DNA of 64,000 nt from Pseudorhodobacter sp. E13 (GTDB lineage Bacteria; Pseudomonadota; Alphaproteobacteria; Rhodobacterales; Rhodobacteraceae). Shown here piece by piece: positions 16,864 through 24,793 of this stretch. The DNA lies in the NCBI RefSeq assembly GCF_003991405.1, contig NZ_RPEN01000159.1, positions 310,001-374,000 on the forward strand. The letters run 5' to 3'. How positions within the stretch are numbered: the first letter of the stretch is position 1; every line of letters begins with the position of its first letter. Position numbers and translations under genes: made by a program. The notes under the pieces were generated by a model. It made no database searches. It was not told the origin of the DNA and saw only the letters and a program-made list of their open reading frames with translations.

Positions 16864-17913
16864 TTAGCTTGTCTCGCCGCCGGTCAGGTTTTGCAAGGCG
16901 GTGATAGCGCTGCGCATGGCGCTGTCCAGCATCACCCGGCCTTTGTCGACCGCGCTGACATAGTTTTCCATCGCGCCTTTGCTGGCCGGAAACTGTGTGG
17001 CGATTTTCGGGGCCGCCAGATAGGCCGCAACCAGAACCACCGCCAACAGCAACATCAGCGAAAACCCGTTGCGGAACCCCGCGCGGCTTTCGGCTTGCGT
17101 TGTGCTGGCTTGCTCCATCGCCAGTTCATCGCCCGAACGGTTTTCGGTGCTGGCGCGCAGAGTCGAATTGATTTCCTCGATATCGGGCAGCAGGTCACGG
17201 CGGGCGGTCGGCTTTTCGGTGGTTTCCGGCTCTGCCTCTTGCCCGCGCAGACGTGCCAAGCGGTCGCGCACGGCTTTGGCGGCGCTGGCGGCACCGGTGG
17301 TTTCCTCCAGCCCCAGTTCGGTTTGCGATTCCAAGGGCCGGGGCGGGGTTTGTGATCGGCGCACAGCGGCTTCGCGCTCGGCCTCCTCGCGCAGAACGGC
17401 AAGCAGGCTTTCATCCAGCCCACGGCGCGGTGCGGCCCCCGGCACGGCTCCTGACACCGGCGACTGCACGTCAGAGGCAGCAGGCGGGGTGGTTGTCTCG
17501 GCTGCCGGAGTGGCCGGGGCTTGCGCCGTTTTGGCAACCGGAACCTCTGGCGCGGCTGTCGGGGTGGGCGTCGACGCGGGCTTTGGCATTGGGGGCGCAG
17601 CGGGCCGGGGCGGTGGCGGCGCTGTCACCTCTGCGGCGGTGCTGTCATCCGGGTCATCGGCCCAAACCTTGCTTTGCCCGCGATCCCCGCCCCGCGCGGT
17701 TTCAACCGAACGTGTGGACACAGGCTGCGGCACCTGAACGGGGGCCGCTTTGCCAAACAGCGCCTCTTCGGCCTCCTGCTCTGCTTCCAGATCGGGCGGC
17801 AGTTGAAACCATGCATGACCACAATTCGAACATTGCACGTCCCGCCCGCCGTCAGGAATGGCAGTCGCTTCTACTTCGTATTGTGCGTCGCAATTCGGGC
17901 AAATCAGCCTCAT
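16864..17913 (-). CDS. ZitP-like zinc-ribbon membrane protein
   Basis: A 349-residue protein with an N-terminal MJ0042-type zinc ribbon (Cys5, Cys8, Cys28, Cys31 in CPNCDAQYEV and CSNCGHAW), a long Pro/Ala/Thr-rich disordered middle (residues about 45-160), a charged helical part, and one membrane segment at about 274-295 (SLMLLLAVVLVAAYLA) followed by a short periplasmic tail. This order matches ZitP of Caulobacter, whose zinc finger binds the polar organiser PopZ; the Trp at position 35 is in the same place as the Trp I recall being needed there. ATG 17913 has GGAG 11 bases before it. It is divergent from ftsE. Confidence 0.75.
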   Translation of the reverse strand: MRLICPNCDAQYEVEATAIPDGGRDVQCSNCGHAWFQLPPDLEAEQEAEEALFGKAAPVQVPQPVSTRSVETARGGDRGQSKVWADDPDDSTAAEVTAPPPPRPAAPPMPKPASTPTPTAAPEVPVAKTAQAPATPAAETTTPPAASDVQSPVSGAVPGAAPRRGLDESLLAVLREEAEREAAVRRSQTPPRPLESQTELGLEETTGAASAAKAVRDRLARLRGQEAEPETTEKPTARRDLLPDIEEINSTLRASTENRSGDELAMEQASTTQAESRAGFRNGFSLMLLLAVVLVAAYLAAPKIATQFPASKGAMENYVSAVDKGRVMLDSAMRSAITALQNLTGGETS

Positions 17914-18085
17914 TTGCACTTCTCCGACCCGTGACTTCTTTGTCCCTGTTTACTTTGTAGCTGTGATATTTTGCATATCCAAGCCTTTGTCGTCATTCTG
18001 TGCACAATAGGGCGTTGAAACCTCCCGAACTCTGGGCAAAACTGCCACAACACGCGGCATGCCGCCGCAATAGACGGAGCAACGC

Positions 18086-18757
18086 GTGATCGCATTTGAA
18101 AATGTCGCCTATTCTTATGGCGGGGGGGAGTTGTTATCCGAGGTCAGCTTGCGGCTGGCCCCCGGCTCTTTCCATTTTCTGACAGGGCCATCGGGGGCGG
18201 GAAAGTCGACACTGCTGAAGCTTTGCTATGCGGAATTGCTGCCGACCGCCGGGCGGATCACACTGTTTGACCGCGAGGTGCGCAGCCTTGACCGGGATGA
18301 GGTGGCGCGGATGCGGCGGCGCATTGGCGTGGTGCATCAGGATTGCCAGTTCCTCGATCACCTGCCACTGGCAACCAATGTGACCCTGCCCGCGATGGTG
18401 TCGGGGCGCAGCTCTGCCAATGAGGATTTGCAGGATCTGCTGAACTGGGTCGGGCTGGCCCCTTTGGCGGATGCTCTGCCGCCGCAATTGTCGGGCGGCG
18501 AACGTCAGCGCGCGGCAGTGGCCCGGGCGGTGATCATGTCGCCCGATGTGGTGCTGGCGGATGAACCCACGGGCAACCTTGATTGGGAAATGTCCTTGCG
18601 GCTGCTGACGCTGTTGGTGGAGTTGAACAAGATGGGCAAGACCATCCTGATCGCGACCCATGATCTGAACCTGATCCGCGCGGCCAAGCAGCAAGTGCCC
18701 GCGCGCGTGTTGCGGATTGCCAAGCGCCGCGTGCAATTGGCGGGGGCTGATCTGTGA
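18086..18757 (+). CDS. ftsE: Cell division ATP-binding protein FtsE
   Basis: A 223-residue ABC ATPase that pairs with FtsX to activate periplasmic peptidoglycan hydrolases at the septum. Walker A is GPSGAGKST (residues 36-44), the Q loop VHQDCQFLDHL, signature LSGGERQR and Walker B VVLADEPTGNLD. The start is GTG 18086, with ACGGAGC before it. Its stop overlaps the GTG start of ftsX in GTGA. It is divergent from the ZitP-like gene with 172 bases between, which must hold both promoters; no clear promoter was recognised. Confidence 0.95.
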   Translation: MIAFENVAYSYGGGELLSEVSLRLAPGSFHFLTGPSGAGKSTLLKLCYAELLPTAGRITLFDREVRSLDRDEVARMRRRIGVVHQDCQFLDHLPLATNVTLPAMVSGRSSANEDLQDLLNWVGLAPLADALPPQLSGGERQRAAVARAVIMSPDVVLADEPTGNLDWEMSLRLLTLLVELNKMGKTILIATHDLNLIRAAKQQVPARVLRIAKRRVQLAGADL

Positions 18758-19653
18758 AAATTCTGGCCCTGACCCAATTTCTGCGCGGCGACAAACAGGC
18801 GGACCGGGTGGTGCCGCCTTCGGGCCATACCGCTTGGCTGACAAGCTTTACCGCCGCCACCATGACCTTTCTGGCCGTCTTTGCGCTGGCCTTGTCGCTG
18901 GCGGCAGGGCGTCTGGCGGAACGTTGGGGCGATGCCTTGGCGCGCAGTGCCACCATCCGCATTTCCGCCCCGGCGGGGCAGATGGATGCCCAAACCCGCG
19001 CCGTGCTGGATGTTCTGGCCATCACCCCCGGCGTGGAACGCGCCCGCGCCATGGATGACGCCGAGCAACGCGCCTTGCTGGAGCCGTGGTTCGGCCCCAA
19101 CCTGCCGCTGGATGCCTTGCCCATCCCCCGGCTGGTCGAGGTCACAGAGGATGACACCGGCTATGACGCCGAAGGCCTGCGGCAACGGCTGGCCGCCGAG
19201 GCACCGGGGGCAGTGCTGGATGATCACACGCGCTGGCGCAAACCGCTGGCGGTAGCGGCGGGGCGGCTGCGCATGTTGGGGATCACCTCTATCCTGCTGA
19301 TCGGGGCAAGCATGGCAGCGATGATCACCCTGGCGGCCAATGCAGCTTTGGCGGCCAATGCCCAAGTGATCCGGGTGCTGCGGCTGGTGGGCGCGCGGGA
19401 TGCCTATATCGCGCGGGCCTTTGTGCGGCGGTTCACGCTGCGGGCGCTGGCAGGATCGGCCATCGGGGCTGTGGCGGGGATGATCGGGGTGGCCCTGCTG
19501 CCCTCGGCCGATGTGGCGGGCGGGTTCCTGACAGGGCTTGGCTTTCAGGGCGCGGGCTGGTTATTGCCCTTCCTGATCCCCCCCGCGGCGGCGCTGGTGG
19601 CCTTTTTCGCGACCCGCTTTGCCGCCTTTCGGAAATTGAAGGAATTGACCTGA
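18754..19653 (+). CDS. ftsX: Cell division protein FtsX
   Basis: A 299-residue inner-membrane protein, partner of FtsE. A membrane segment at about residues 28-50 is followed by a periplasmic domain with the ECD features (RISAPAGQMD and ITPGVERARAM), then three C-terminal membrane segments ending in FATRFAAFRKLKELT. It starts at GTG 18754 overlapping the ftsE stop. The next gene, plsC, begins on the last base of its stop codon, so ftsE-ftsX-plsC form one coupled unit. Confidence 0.93.
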   Translation: MKILALTQFLRGDKQADRVVPPSGHTAWLTSFTAATMTFLAVFALALSLAAGRLAERWGDALARSATIRISAPAGQMDAQTRAVLDVLAITPGVERARAMDDAEQRALLEPWFGPNLPLDALPIPRLVEVTEDDTGYDAEGLRQRLAAEAPGAVLDDHTRWRKPLAVAAGRLRMLGITSILLIGASMAAMITLAANAALAANAQVIRVLRLVGARDAYIARAFVRRFTLRALAGSAIGAVAGMIGVALLPSADVAGGFLTGLGFQGAGWLLPFLIPPAAALVAFFATRFAAFRKLKELT

Positions 19654-20381
19654 TGCGCCACGCAATCCAATGGCTGCTTTCGCTGATCTTCATTGTCCAG
19701 ATGTATCTGGCCATGGCCGTCGTGGGGCTGTTGTATCTGCCCTATGCGATCCTGTCGCCCGATGGCGCGCTGGCCGCTTGCCACGCCTATTGCCGCTGGG
19801 TGCTGTTCTCGCTGCGGGTGCTGACGGGGCTGCGGACCGAAGTGCGCGGCACCCCACCAACGCATGAGGTTCTGGTGGCCGCCAAACATCAGAGCTTTCT
19901 GGATATCCTTATGATTTTCCATGCGATTCCGCGTGGCAAGTTCATCATGAAACGGGAATTGATCTATGCCCCGATCTTGGGTTGGTTCGCGCTGCGCATC
20001 GGTTGTGTTCCGGTGAACCGAGGCAAGCGGGGCGCGGCGATCACCAAGATGATGGCCGATGTGAAATCGGGCGCACAACGCGCGGGGCAATTGATCATCT
20101 ATAGCCAAGGCACCCGCGTCGCCCCCGGCGTCAAGATGCCCTACAAGGCCGGAACGGCGGCGCTCTATATGCAATTGGGGCAGGAATGCTATCCGGTGGC
20201 GACCAATGTCGGGGTGTTCTGGCCCAAGCGGGGAATTTTGCGCAAACCAGGGCTGGCGGTGGTGGAATTTCTGCCCCCCATCCCGGCAGGCCTGCCCAAT
20301 GCGCAATTCATGGAACGGCTGGAACGCGAGGTGGAAACCGCCTCGGATGCGTTGATGGCCGAAGCGGGCTTTCGCGTCTGA
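19653..20381 (+). CDS. plsC: 1-acyl-sn-glycerol-3-phosphate acyltransferase
   Basis: A 242-residue membrane acyltransferase that makes phosphatidic acid from lysophosphatidate. An N-terminal membrane segment (residues 7-35) precedes the HX4D catalytic motif in KHQSFLD (near residue 78). The substrate-binding block that is usually FPEGTR reads YSQGTRVAPG here, with Gln for Glu; the later VPVN-type block is CVPVNRG. ATG 19653 starts on the last base of the ftsX stop, linking membrane lipid synthesis to ftsEX. It is convergent with phzF. Confidence 0.9.
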   Translation: MRHAIQWLLSLIFIVQMYLAMAVVGLLYLPYAILSPDGALAACHAYCRWVLFSLRVLTGLRTEVRGTPPTHEVLVAAKHQSFLDILMIFHAIPRGKFIMKRELIYAPILGWFALRIGCVPVNRGKRGAAITKMMADVKSGAQRAGQLIIYSQGTRVAPGVKMPYKAGTAALYMQLGQECYPVATNVGVFWPKRGILRKPGLAVVEFLPPIPAGLPNAQFMERLEREVETASDALMAEAGFRV

Positions 20382-20394
20382 GCGGAAAGGGCGT

Positions 20395-20430
20395 GCCGCC
20401 TTCGGGGGCATCGAGCCCCCGCTCGGCGGC
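20395..20430. terminator. Long hairpin between convergent plsC and phzF
   Basis: GGGGGC (20404-20409) pairs with GCCCCC (20415-20420), and the outer arms GCCGCC (20395-20400) and GGCGGC (20425-20430) extend the stem across short internal loops. There is no T run, so this is a probable but weak bidirectional terminator. Confidence 0.5.
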
Positions 20431-20459
20431 TGTTGCCACGCACTTGTGGCAGAGGCTGG

Positions 20460-21380
20460 TCAGACAGCTTCGGGCGGGCGGATATGGCCATCGCTGATGC
20501 GCACAGCCGCGCCGCTGACCCGGACGGATGTCACCCCGGCCGCATCACAGTCCACCGTCAGGCAAATGGCACTGGGCCGCCCCATTTCCACACCCTGCGC
20601 CAGCGCCAGCGCCTTTGTGCCGGGCTGCAAGGCCCCGCTTGCCCAAAGCTGGGCGGCAAGGATGGCACTGGCAGAGCCTGTCGCCGGGTCTTCGGGAATG
20701 CCCGCGGTGGGCGAGAACATGCGCGCCTGATAATCCGCCCCCGTGCCGGGCGTATAAAGATAAGCGCTATCCACCCCACCCGCCGCCATGATCTGCGACC
20801 ACTGCGGCTCTGACGGGCGGGCGGCGGCGAGGGTGGCAAGATCACGCACCGGGACATAAAGAAACGCGGGCCCGCCTTGCCACAGGCCGGGGCGATGTTC
20901 CCCAAAGCCGATCACTGCCGGATCAAGCCCCAAGGCCGCCGCCAGATGCGCGGGGTGCAGCGCAAAACCGGCATCCGGCACCGCAAGGGCGGGATGCGGC
21001 GTGACCGGCGCTGTCAACTCTGCCACGACGCGGCCCTGTTGGCGCCGCACGGTCACGGGCACCAACCCAGCCTCCTCCTCCAGCACCAGACGCAAAGCGC
21101 CGTCACCTTCGGGCAAAGCGCCTTCGGCCAGCAGCAGCGCGCAGCCAATCGTGGGATGCCCGGCAAAGGGGATTTCGGCAGTGGGGAAAAAGATGCGCAC
21201 CCGCGCGGTATGGGCGGGGTTCACCGGGCGCTGCACGAAGATCGTTTCGGACAGATTGAACTCTCGGGCGATGATCTGCATCTGCGCGGGCGTCAGATCA
21301 TCCGCGCCCATCACCACGGCCAGAGGGTTGCCCGCAAAAGCCCGGTCGGTGAACACATCCATCGTGTGAAAGGCCAGCAT
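20460..21380 (-). CDS. PhzF-family isomerase
   Basis: A 306-residue two-domain protein of the PhzF (phenazine biosynthesis-like) fold, related to diaminopimelate epimerase. The catalytic Glu is in REFNLSETIFV near residue 45; FPTAEIPFAGHPTIG and the C-terminal DPATGSASAI are the family motifs. Most members outside phenazine clusters have no known substrate, and there are no phenazine genes here. ATG 21380 is used. It is only 18 bases downstream of fnrL on the same strand, so it is probably co-transcribed with the regulator. Confidence 0.9.
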   Translation of the reverse strand: MLAFHTMDVFTDRAFAGNPLAVVMGADDLTPAQMQIIAREFNLSETIFVQRPVNPAHTARVRIFFPTAEIPFAGHPTIGCALLLAEGALPEGDGALRLVLEEEAGLVPVTVRRQQGRVVAELTAPVTPHPALAVPDAGFALHPAHLAAALGLDPAVIGFGEHRPGLWQGGPAFLYVPVRDLATLAAARPSEPQWSQIMAAGGVDSAYLYTPGTGADYQARMFSPTAGIPEDPATGSASAILAAQLWASGALQPGTKALALAQGVEMGRPSAICLTVDCDAAGVTSVRVSGAAVRISDGHIRPPEAV

Positions 21381-21398
21381 CACGCCCCCCAGCGCAGG

Positions 21399-22145
21399 TC
21401 AGACCAGCATACCACCGTCATTGTCATCGCCCGCGGCTTCCATCAGCACGTCGAAATCCTCCACCGTGACATGGCGCTTGCCTTCCAGAGAGATCACCCC
21501 ATCCTTGCGCAACGCCGAAATCTGACGGCTGACGGTTTCCAGCGTCAGGCCCAGATAATCGGCCATTTCTTCGCGCGTCAGCGGCAGGTCAAACACCAGC
21601 CGCCCGGATGGCGTCTTCATCGACAGGCTGGCATCGCGCCGCGCGATGATCGACAACAGGCTGGCAATCTTTTCCCGCGCGGTTTTGCGGCCCAGCAACA
21701 GCATCCATTCGCGCGCGGAGTCCAGTTCATCCAAGGTCATTTCCAGCAAACGCTGGGCGACATGCGGCGTGCTGATCATCATTTCCTCAAATGGCTTTTT
21801 GCGGAAACAACACATCACCAGATCCGTCGTCGCGGTCACGTCATAGGCAGCCGATTCGCGCCCCGGACGCCCCACGAAATCCGATGGCAGCAACAGGCCG
21901 ACCATCTGGCGGCGGCCGTCTTCCATCGTCTGGCTCAGCGTGGCAATGCCGCTGACCACAGAGGCGACAAAATCCATCCGGTCGCCCGACCAGATCACCG
22001 TCTGGCCCGCCTGATAGCTGCGGTAATACTTGATCTGCTCCAGCCGGGCCAATTCATCGCCTTCACAGCGCGCACACACGGCACGGTGGCGGATGGGGCA
22101 ATCGCCACAATCATGTGTGGTGATCAGGCTGTCTAAGGTTGGCAT
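21399..22145 (-). CDS. fnrL: Oxygen-sensing transcriptional regulator FnrL
   Basis: A 248-residue Crp/Fnr-family activator with an N-terminal cluster of Cys13, Cys16, Cys24 and Cys27 (CGDCPIRHRAVCARC) plus Cys112/113 in the sensor domain, fitting the 4Fe-4S centre of Rhodobacter FnrL. The cyclic-nucleotide-like beta roll spans roughly 40-140 and the helix-turn-helix TREEMADYLGLTLETVSRQI lies near residue 190; the E..SR recognition residues read TTGAT half sites. It is divergent from hemN, with one perfect FNR box between them that suggests autoregulation. phzF follows 18 bases downstream. Confidence 0.95.
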   Translation of the reverse strand: MPTLDSLITTHDCGDCPIRHRAVCARCEGDELARLEQIKYYRSYQAGQTVIWSGDRMDFVASVVSGIATLSQTMEDGRRQMVGLLLPSDFVGRPGRESAAYDVTATTDLVMCCFRKKPFEEMMISTPHVAQRLLEMTLDELDSAREWMLLLGRKTAREKIASLLSIIARRDASLSMKTPSGRLVFDLPLTREEMADYLGLTLETVSRQISALRKDGVISLEGKRHVTVEDFDVLMEAAGDDNDGGMLV

Positions 22146-22159
22146 ATGCTGGGTCCAGT

Positions 22160-22173
22160 TTGATCTGAATCAA
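22160..22173. promoter_or_regulatory. FNR box between fnrL and hemN
   Basis: TTGAT-CTGA-ATCAA is a perfect match to the FNR/FnrL consensus TTGAT-N4-ATCAA. It is 35 bases before the hemN ATG and 14 bases before the fnrL ATG, so it may activate hemN under low oxygen and repress fnrL. Confidence 0.85.
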
Positions 22174-22208
22174 GGATTCATCTTAGCTTATACGTCACAG
22201 CTTCAGAT

Positions 22209-23564
22209 ATGAACACACAATCAGAACTCAAGCGCCTCGGACTATTTGACGCGCGCGTCCCGCGATATACCAGCTATCCGACTGCGCCGCAGTTCGCGCC
22301 GGGTGTTGGTCCTGACACGTTTGCCAAGTGGATACAGGCGGTGCCCTCGGGGGCCTCTGTTTCGCTGTATATCCATGTGCCGTTTTGCCGCCGCTTGTGC
22401 TGGTTCTGCGCCTGCCGCACGCAGGGCACCTCGTCTGATGCGCCGGTGATCGCCTATGCCGAAATGCTGCGCGAGGAAATCGAACTGCTGCGCCGAAATC
22501 TGGCCGCCGGCGTTACCCTTTCGCGCCTGCATTGGGGCGGCGGCACGCCCACGCTGCTGATGCCCGATTTGATGCGCAAACTGGCCGATCAGGTGTTTGA
22601 TGTGGTGCCTTTGGCGCCGGGTGGGGAATTCTCGGTCGAGATTGACCCGAATGAGATTGATGCCGCACGGCTGGATGCACTGGTTGCCTCGGGCATGAAC
22701 CGCGCCTCTATCGGGGTGCAGGATTTCGACCCAGAGATTCAAAAAGCCATCGGGCGCGAGCAAAGCTATGAACTGACCAAAAAGGTCAGCGATATGATCC
22801 GCGAACGCGGTGTGCCAAGCCTGAACGCCGATATCCTGTATGGCTTGCCGCACCAGTCCAACCAACGCATCGCGGAATCGGTGCAGAAATTGCTGACCCT
22901 GTCGCCGGATCGCGTGGCGCTTTATGGCTATGCCCATGTGCCATGGATGAGCCGCCGCCAGCAAATGATCCCCTCGGACAAGATGCCAACGCCAGAAGAA
23001 CGGCTGGGCCTGTTTGAAACCGCGCGGGAATTGTTTGTCTGGGACGGGTATGATGAAATCGGCATCGACCATTTCGCCCGCCCGACCGACGGGCTTGCCA
23101 TTGCCCAACGCAATGGAACCCTGCGCCGGAATTTCCAAGGCTATACCGATGATACCGCCGCAGCCCTGATCGGCCTTGGCGCCTCGTCCATCTCGCGCTT
23201 TCCGCAGGGTTTCGCGCAAAACGCCAGCGCCACGGCGGCCCATACCAAAGCGATCCGCGAGGGGCGCTTCTCTACCCATCGCGGCCATGTGTTTTCGGGT
23301 GAGGATTTGCTGCGCGCCCGGATTATTGAGGCCTTGATGTGTGACTTTCAGGTCAGCCGGGCCGAGTTGCTGCGCGATTTCGATACCAACGACAGCGCGC
23401 TGGAAGCGATGTTCCAATCAGCCAAGGCAAGTTTCGGCGATATGGTTCAGGTGAATGATGACGGCCTTGCCATCCCACCCCGCGCCCGCCCGCTGACCCG
23501 GATGATCGCCCGGGCCTTTGATGCCTATGATCACGCCAAGGCACAACATTCGGCAGCGGTTTAA
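22209..23564 (+). CDS. hemN: Oxygen-independent coproporphyrinogen III dehydrogenase
   Basis: A 451-residue radical-SAM enzyme that decarboxylates coproporphyrinogen III to protoporphyrinogen IX without oxygen, for haem and, in phototrophic relatives, bacteriochlorophyll. The 4Fe-4S motif is Cys60-X3-Cys64-X2-Cys67-X-Cys69 (CRRLCWFCAC) after YIHVPF; WGGGTPT and the YGYAHVPW motif follow as in true HemN, and the C-terminal HemN domain is complete. ATG 22209 lies 35 bases after the FNR box. The stop shares the palindrome TTAA with the stop of the convergent glycosyltransferase. Confidence 0.95.
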   Translation: MNTQSELKRLGLFDARVPRYTSYPTAPQFAPGVGPDTFAKWIQAVPSGASVSLYIHVPFCRRLCWFCACRTQGTSSDAPVIAYAEMLREEIELLRRNLAAGVTLSRLHWGGGTPTLLMPDLMRKLADQVFDVVPLAPGGEFSVEIDPNEIDAARLDALVASGMNRASIGVQDFDPEIQKAIGREQSYELTKKVSDMIRERGVPSLNADILYGLPHQSNQRIAESVQKLLTLSPDRVALYGYAHVPWMSRRQQMIPSDKMPTPEERLGLFETARELFVWDGYDEIGIDHFARPTDGLAIAQRNGTLRRNFQGYTDDTAAALIGLGASSISRFPQGFAQNASATAAHTKAIREGRFSTHRGHVFSGEDLLRARIIEALMCDFQVSRAELLRDFDTNDSALEAMFQSAKASFGDMVQVNDDGLAIPPRARPLTRMIARAFDAYDHAKAQHSAAV

Positions 23565-24793
23565 CCCGCTGTCGGTGCAAAGCTTTCCACATAATCGACC
23601 ATGCGCGGCAGGCAGATGCCGTGCAGGTCGTATTTGTCCAGAATGGTCTGGCGCGCGGCTTTGCGCAGGGGCAAAAAGCGGTCCGGCGCGGCCAAACCTT
23701 CGGTCAGCGCCGCTGACCAGCCTTTGATATCGAAGAAATCGACCAAACGGCCATTCACACCATCCTCGATCAACTCCTCCACCGGCGCGGTGCGAGAGCC
23801 GACAACATAGGCCCCCGCCGACATCGCCTCCAGCATCGACCATGACAGGACGAACGGATAGGTAAGATAGGCATGCACACGGCTGATCTGCATCAGCGCC
23901 ACGAAATGTGGATAGGGCACTTTGCCAAGGAAATGCACGCGGCTCAGGTCCAGCCGGTCCTTTACTTCGTCCAGAAACATCTGTTTCCACGTCTGGCCCT
24001 TGGGCGCTGCGGCCCCATAGCTGACATCATCGCCCCCCACGATCACCACCTGTGCCGCAGGCCGGGCCGTCATGACATCAGGCAGCGCCCGAATGAAGCT
24101 GTGATAGCCGCGATAAGGCTCCAGATTGCGGTTCACGAAGGTCAGCACCTCATCCCCGTCGCGCAGAACGCGGCCATCGGGCAGCGACAGGCTGGCGGAT
24201 GGGTTCGGCACCATGGTCTTGGTGTTCACCCCGTCAAAGATCACCTTGATCAAAGGCTGCAACGCAGGCGGATAGGTGCTGGCCTGCCATTTCGTCGGGG
24301 CCAGCCCCGCATCGGCATGCAGCAGGCTTTGCCCCAGATGCCCCGCCCGCGCCTGCGCCGTCATCACCGCATCAAAGCCGGGGCGGCTGAACTCCGGGTC
24401 GAAACCAACGTCACAGCCGACGCCACGGTAATAGAATTCCGCATAGACAATCAGTTTGGCGGTTGGCCAAACCTCTTTCAGAAACAACGTCTCGCCCCAA
24501 CCGGAATGGCCAAAGATCACATCGGGGGTATAGCCGTGCTTGTCGCGCAATTGCAGACAGGCCCGCGCCACCGAGACGCCCCTGTCGTTCATCTGCGTGA
24601 AATTGCGCCCCAAACGGGTCGCCGCCGGATCAGGTGGCGGCAAATCATGGCGATAGCGCAAAACCGGAATCTGCGCCTGCCGCTGGTTCTTGAGATCGGT
24701 CAGGGCGCGGCAATCATGCCCGCGCGCGCGCAGGGCCGGGGCAAGATACAGGAATTGGCCGGGAAAATTCTGATGAATAAACAGAATTTTCAA
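23561..24793 (-). CDS. GT4-type glycosyltransferase
   Basis: A 410-residue GT-B-fold glycosyltransferase. It begins [20 protein letters not shown], a known N-terminal pattern in this group, has NRNLEPYRGYHSFIRALP in the middle, and the nucleotide-sugar region LSWSMLEAMSAGAYVVGSRT near residue 330. Donor and acceptor are unknown. It begins with TTG at 24793, inside TTGA shared with the yejF stop, with AGGTGG before it, so it is translationally coupled to the peptide transporter. No other polysaccharide gene is near. It converges on hemN with a 4-base overlap. Confidence 0.85.
   Translation of the reverse strand: MKILFIHQNFPGQFLYLAPALRARGHDCRALTDLKNQRQAQIPVLRYRHDLPPPDPAATRLGRNFTQMNDRGVSVARACLQLRDKHGYTPDVIFGHSGWGETLFLKEVWPTAKLIVYAEFYYRGVGCDVGFDPEFSRPGFDAVMTAQARAGHLGQSLLHADAGLAPTKWQASTYPPALQPLIKVIFDGVNTKTMVPNPSASLSLPDGRVLRDGDEVLTFVNRNLEPYRGYHSFIRALPDVMTARPAAQVVIVGGDDVSYGAAAPKGQTWKQMFLDEVKDRLDLSRVHFLGKVPYPHFVALMQISRVHAYLTYPFVLSWSMLEAMSAGAYVVGSRTAPVEELIEDGVNGRLVDFFDIKGWSAALTEGLAAPDRFLPLRKAARQTILDKYDLHGICLPRMVDYVESFAPTAG

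Noticed and set aside
22900-23560. Extra antisense gene in hemN
   Set aside because: Minus-strand frames there lack motifs and bias, and hemN is complete.
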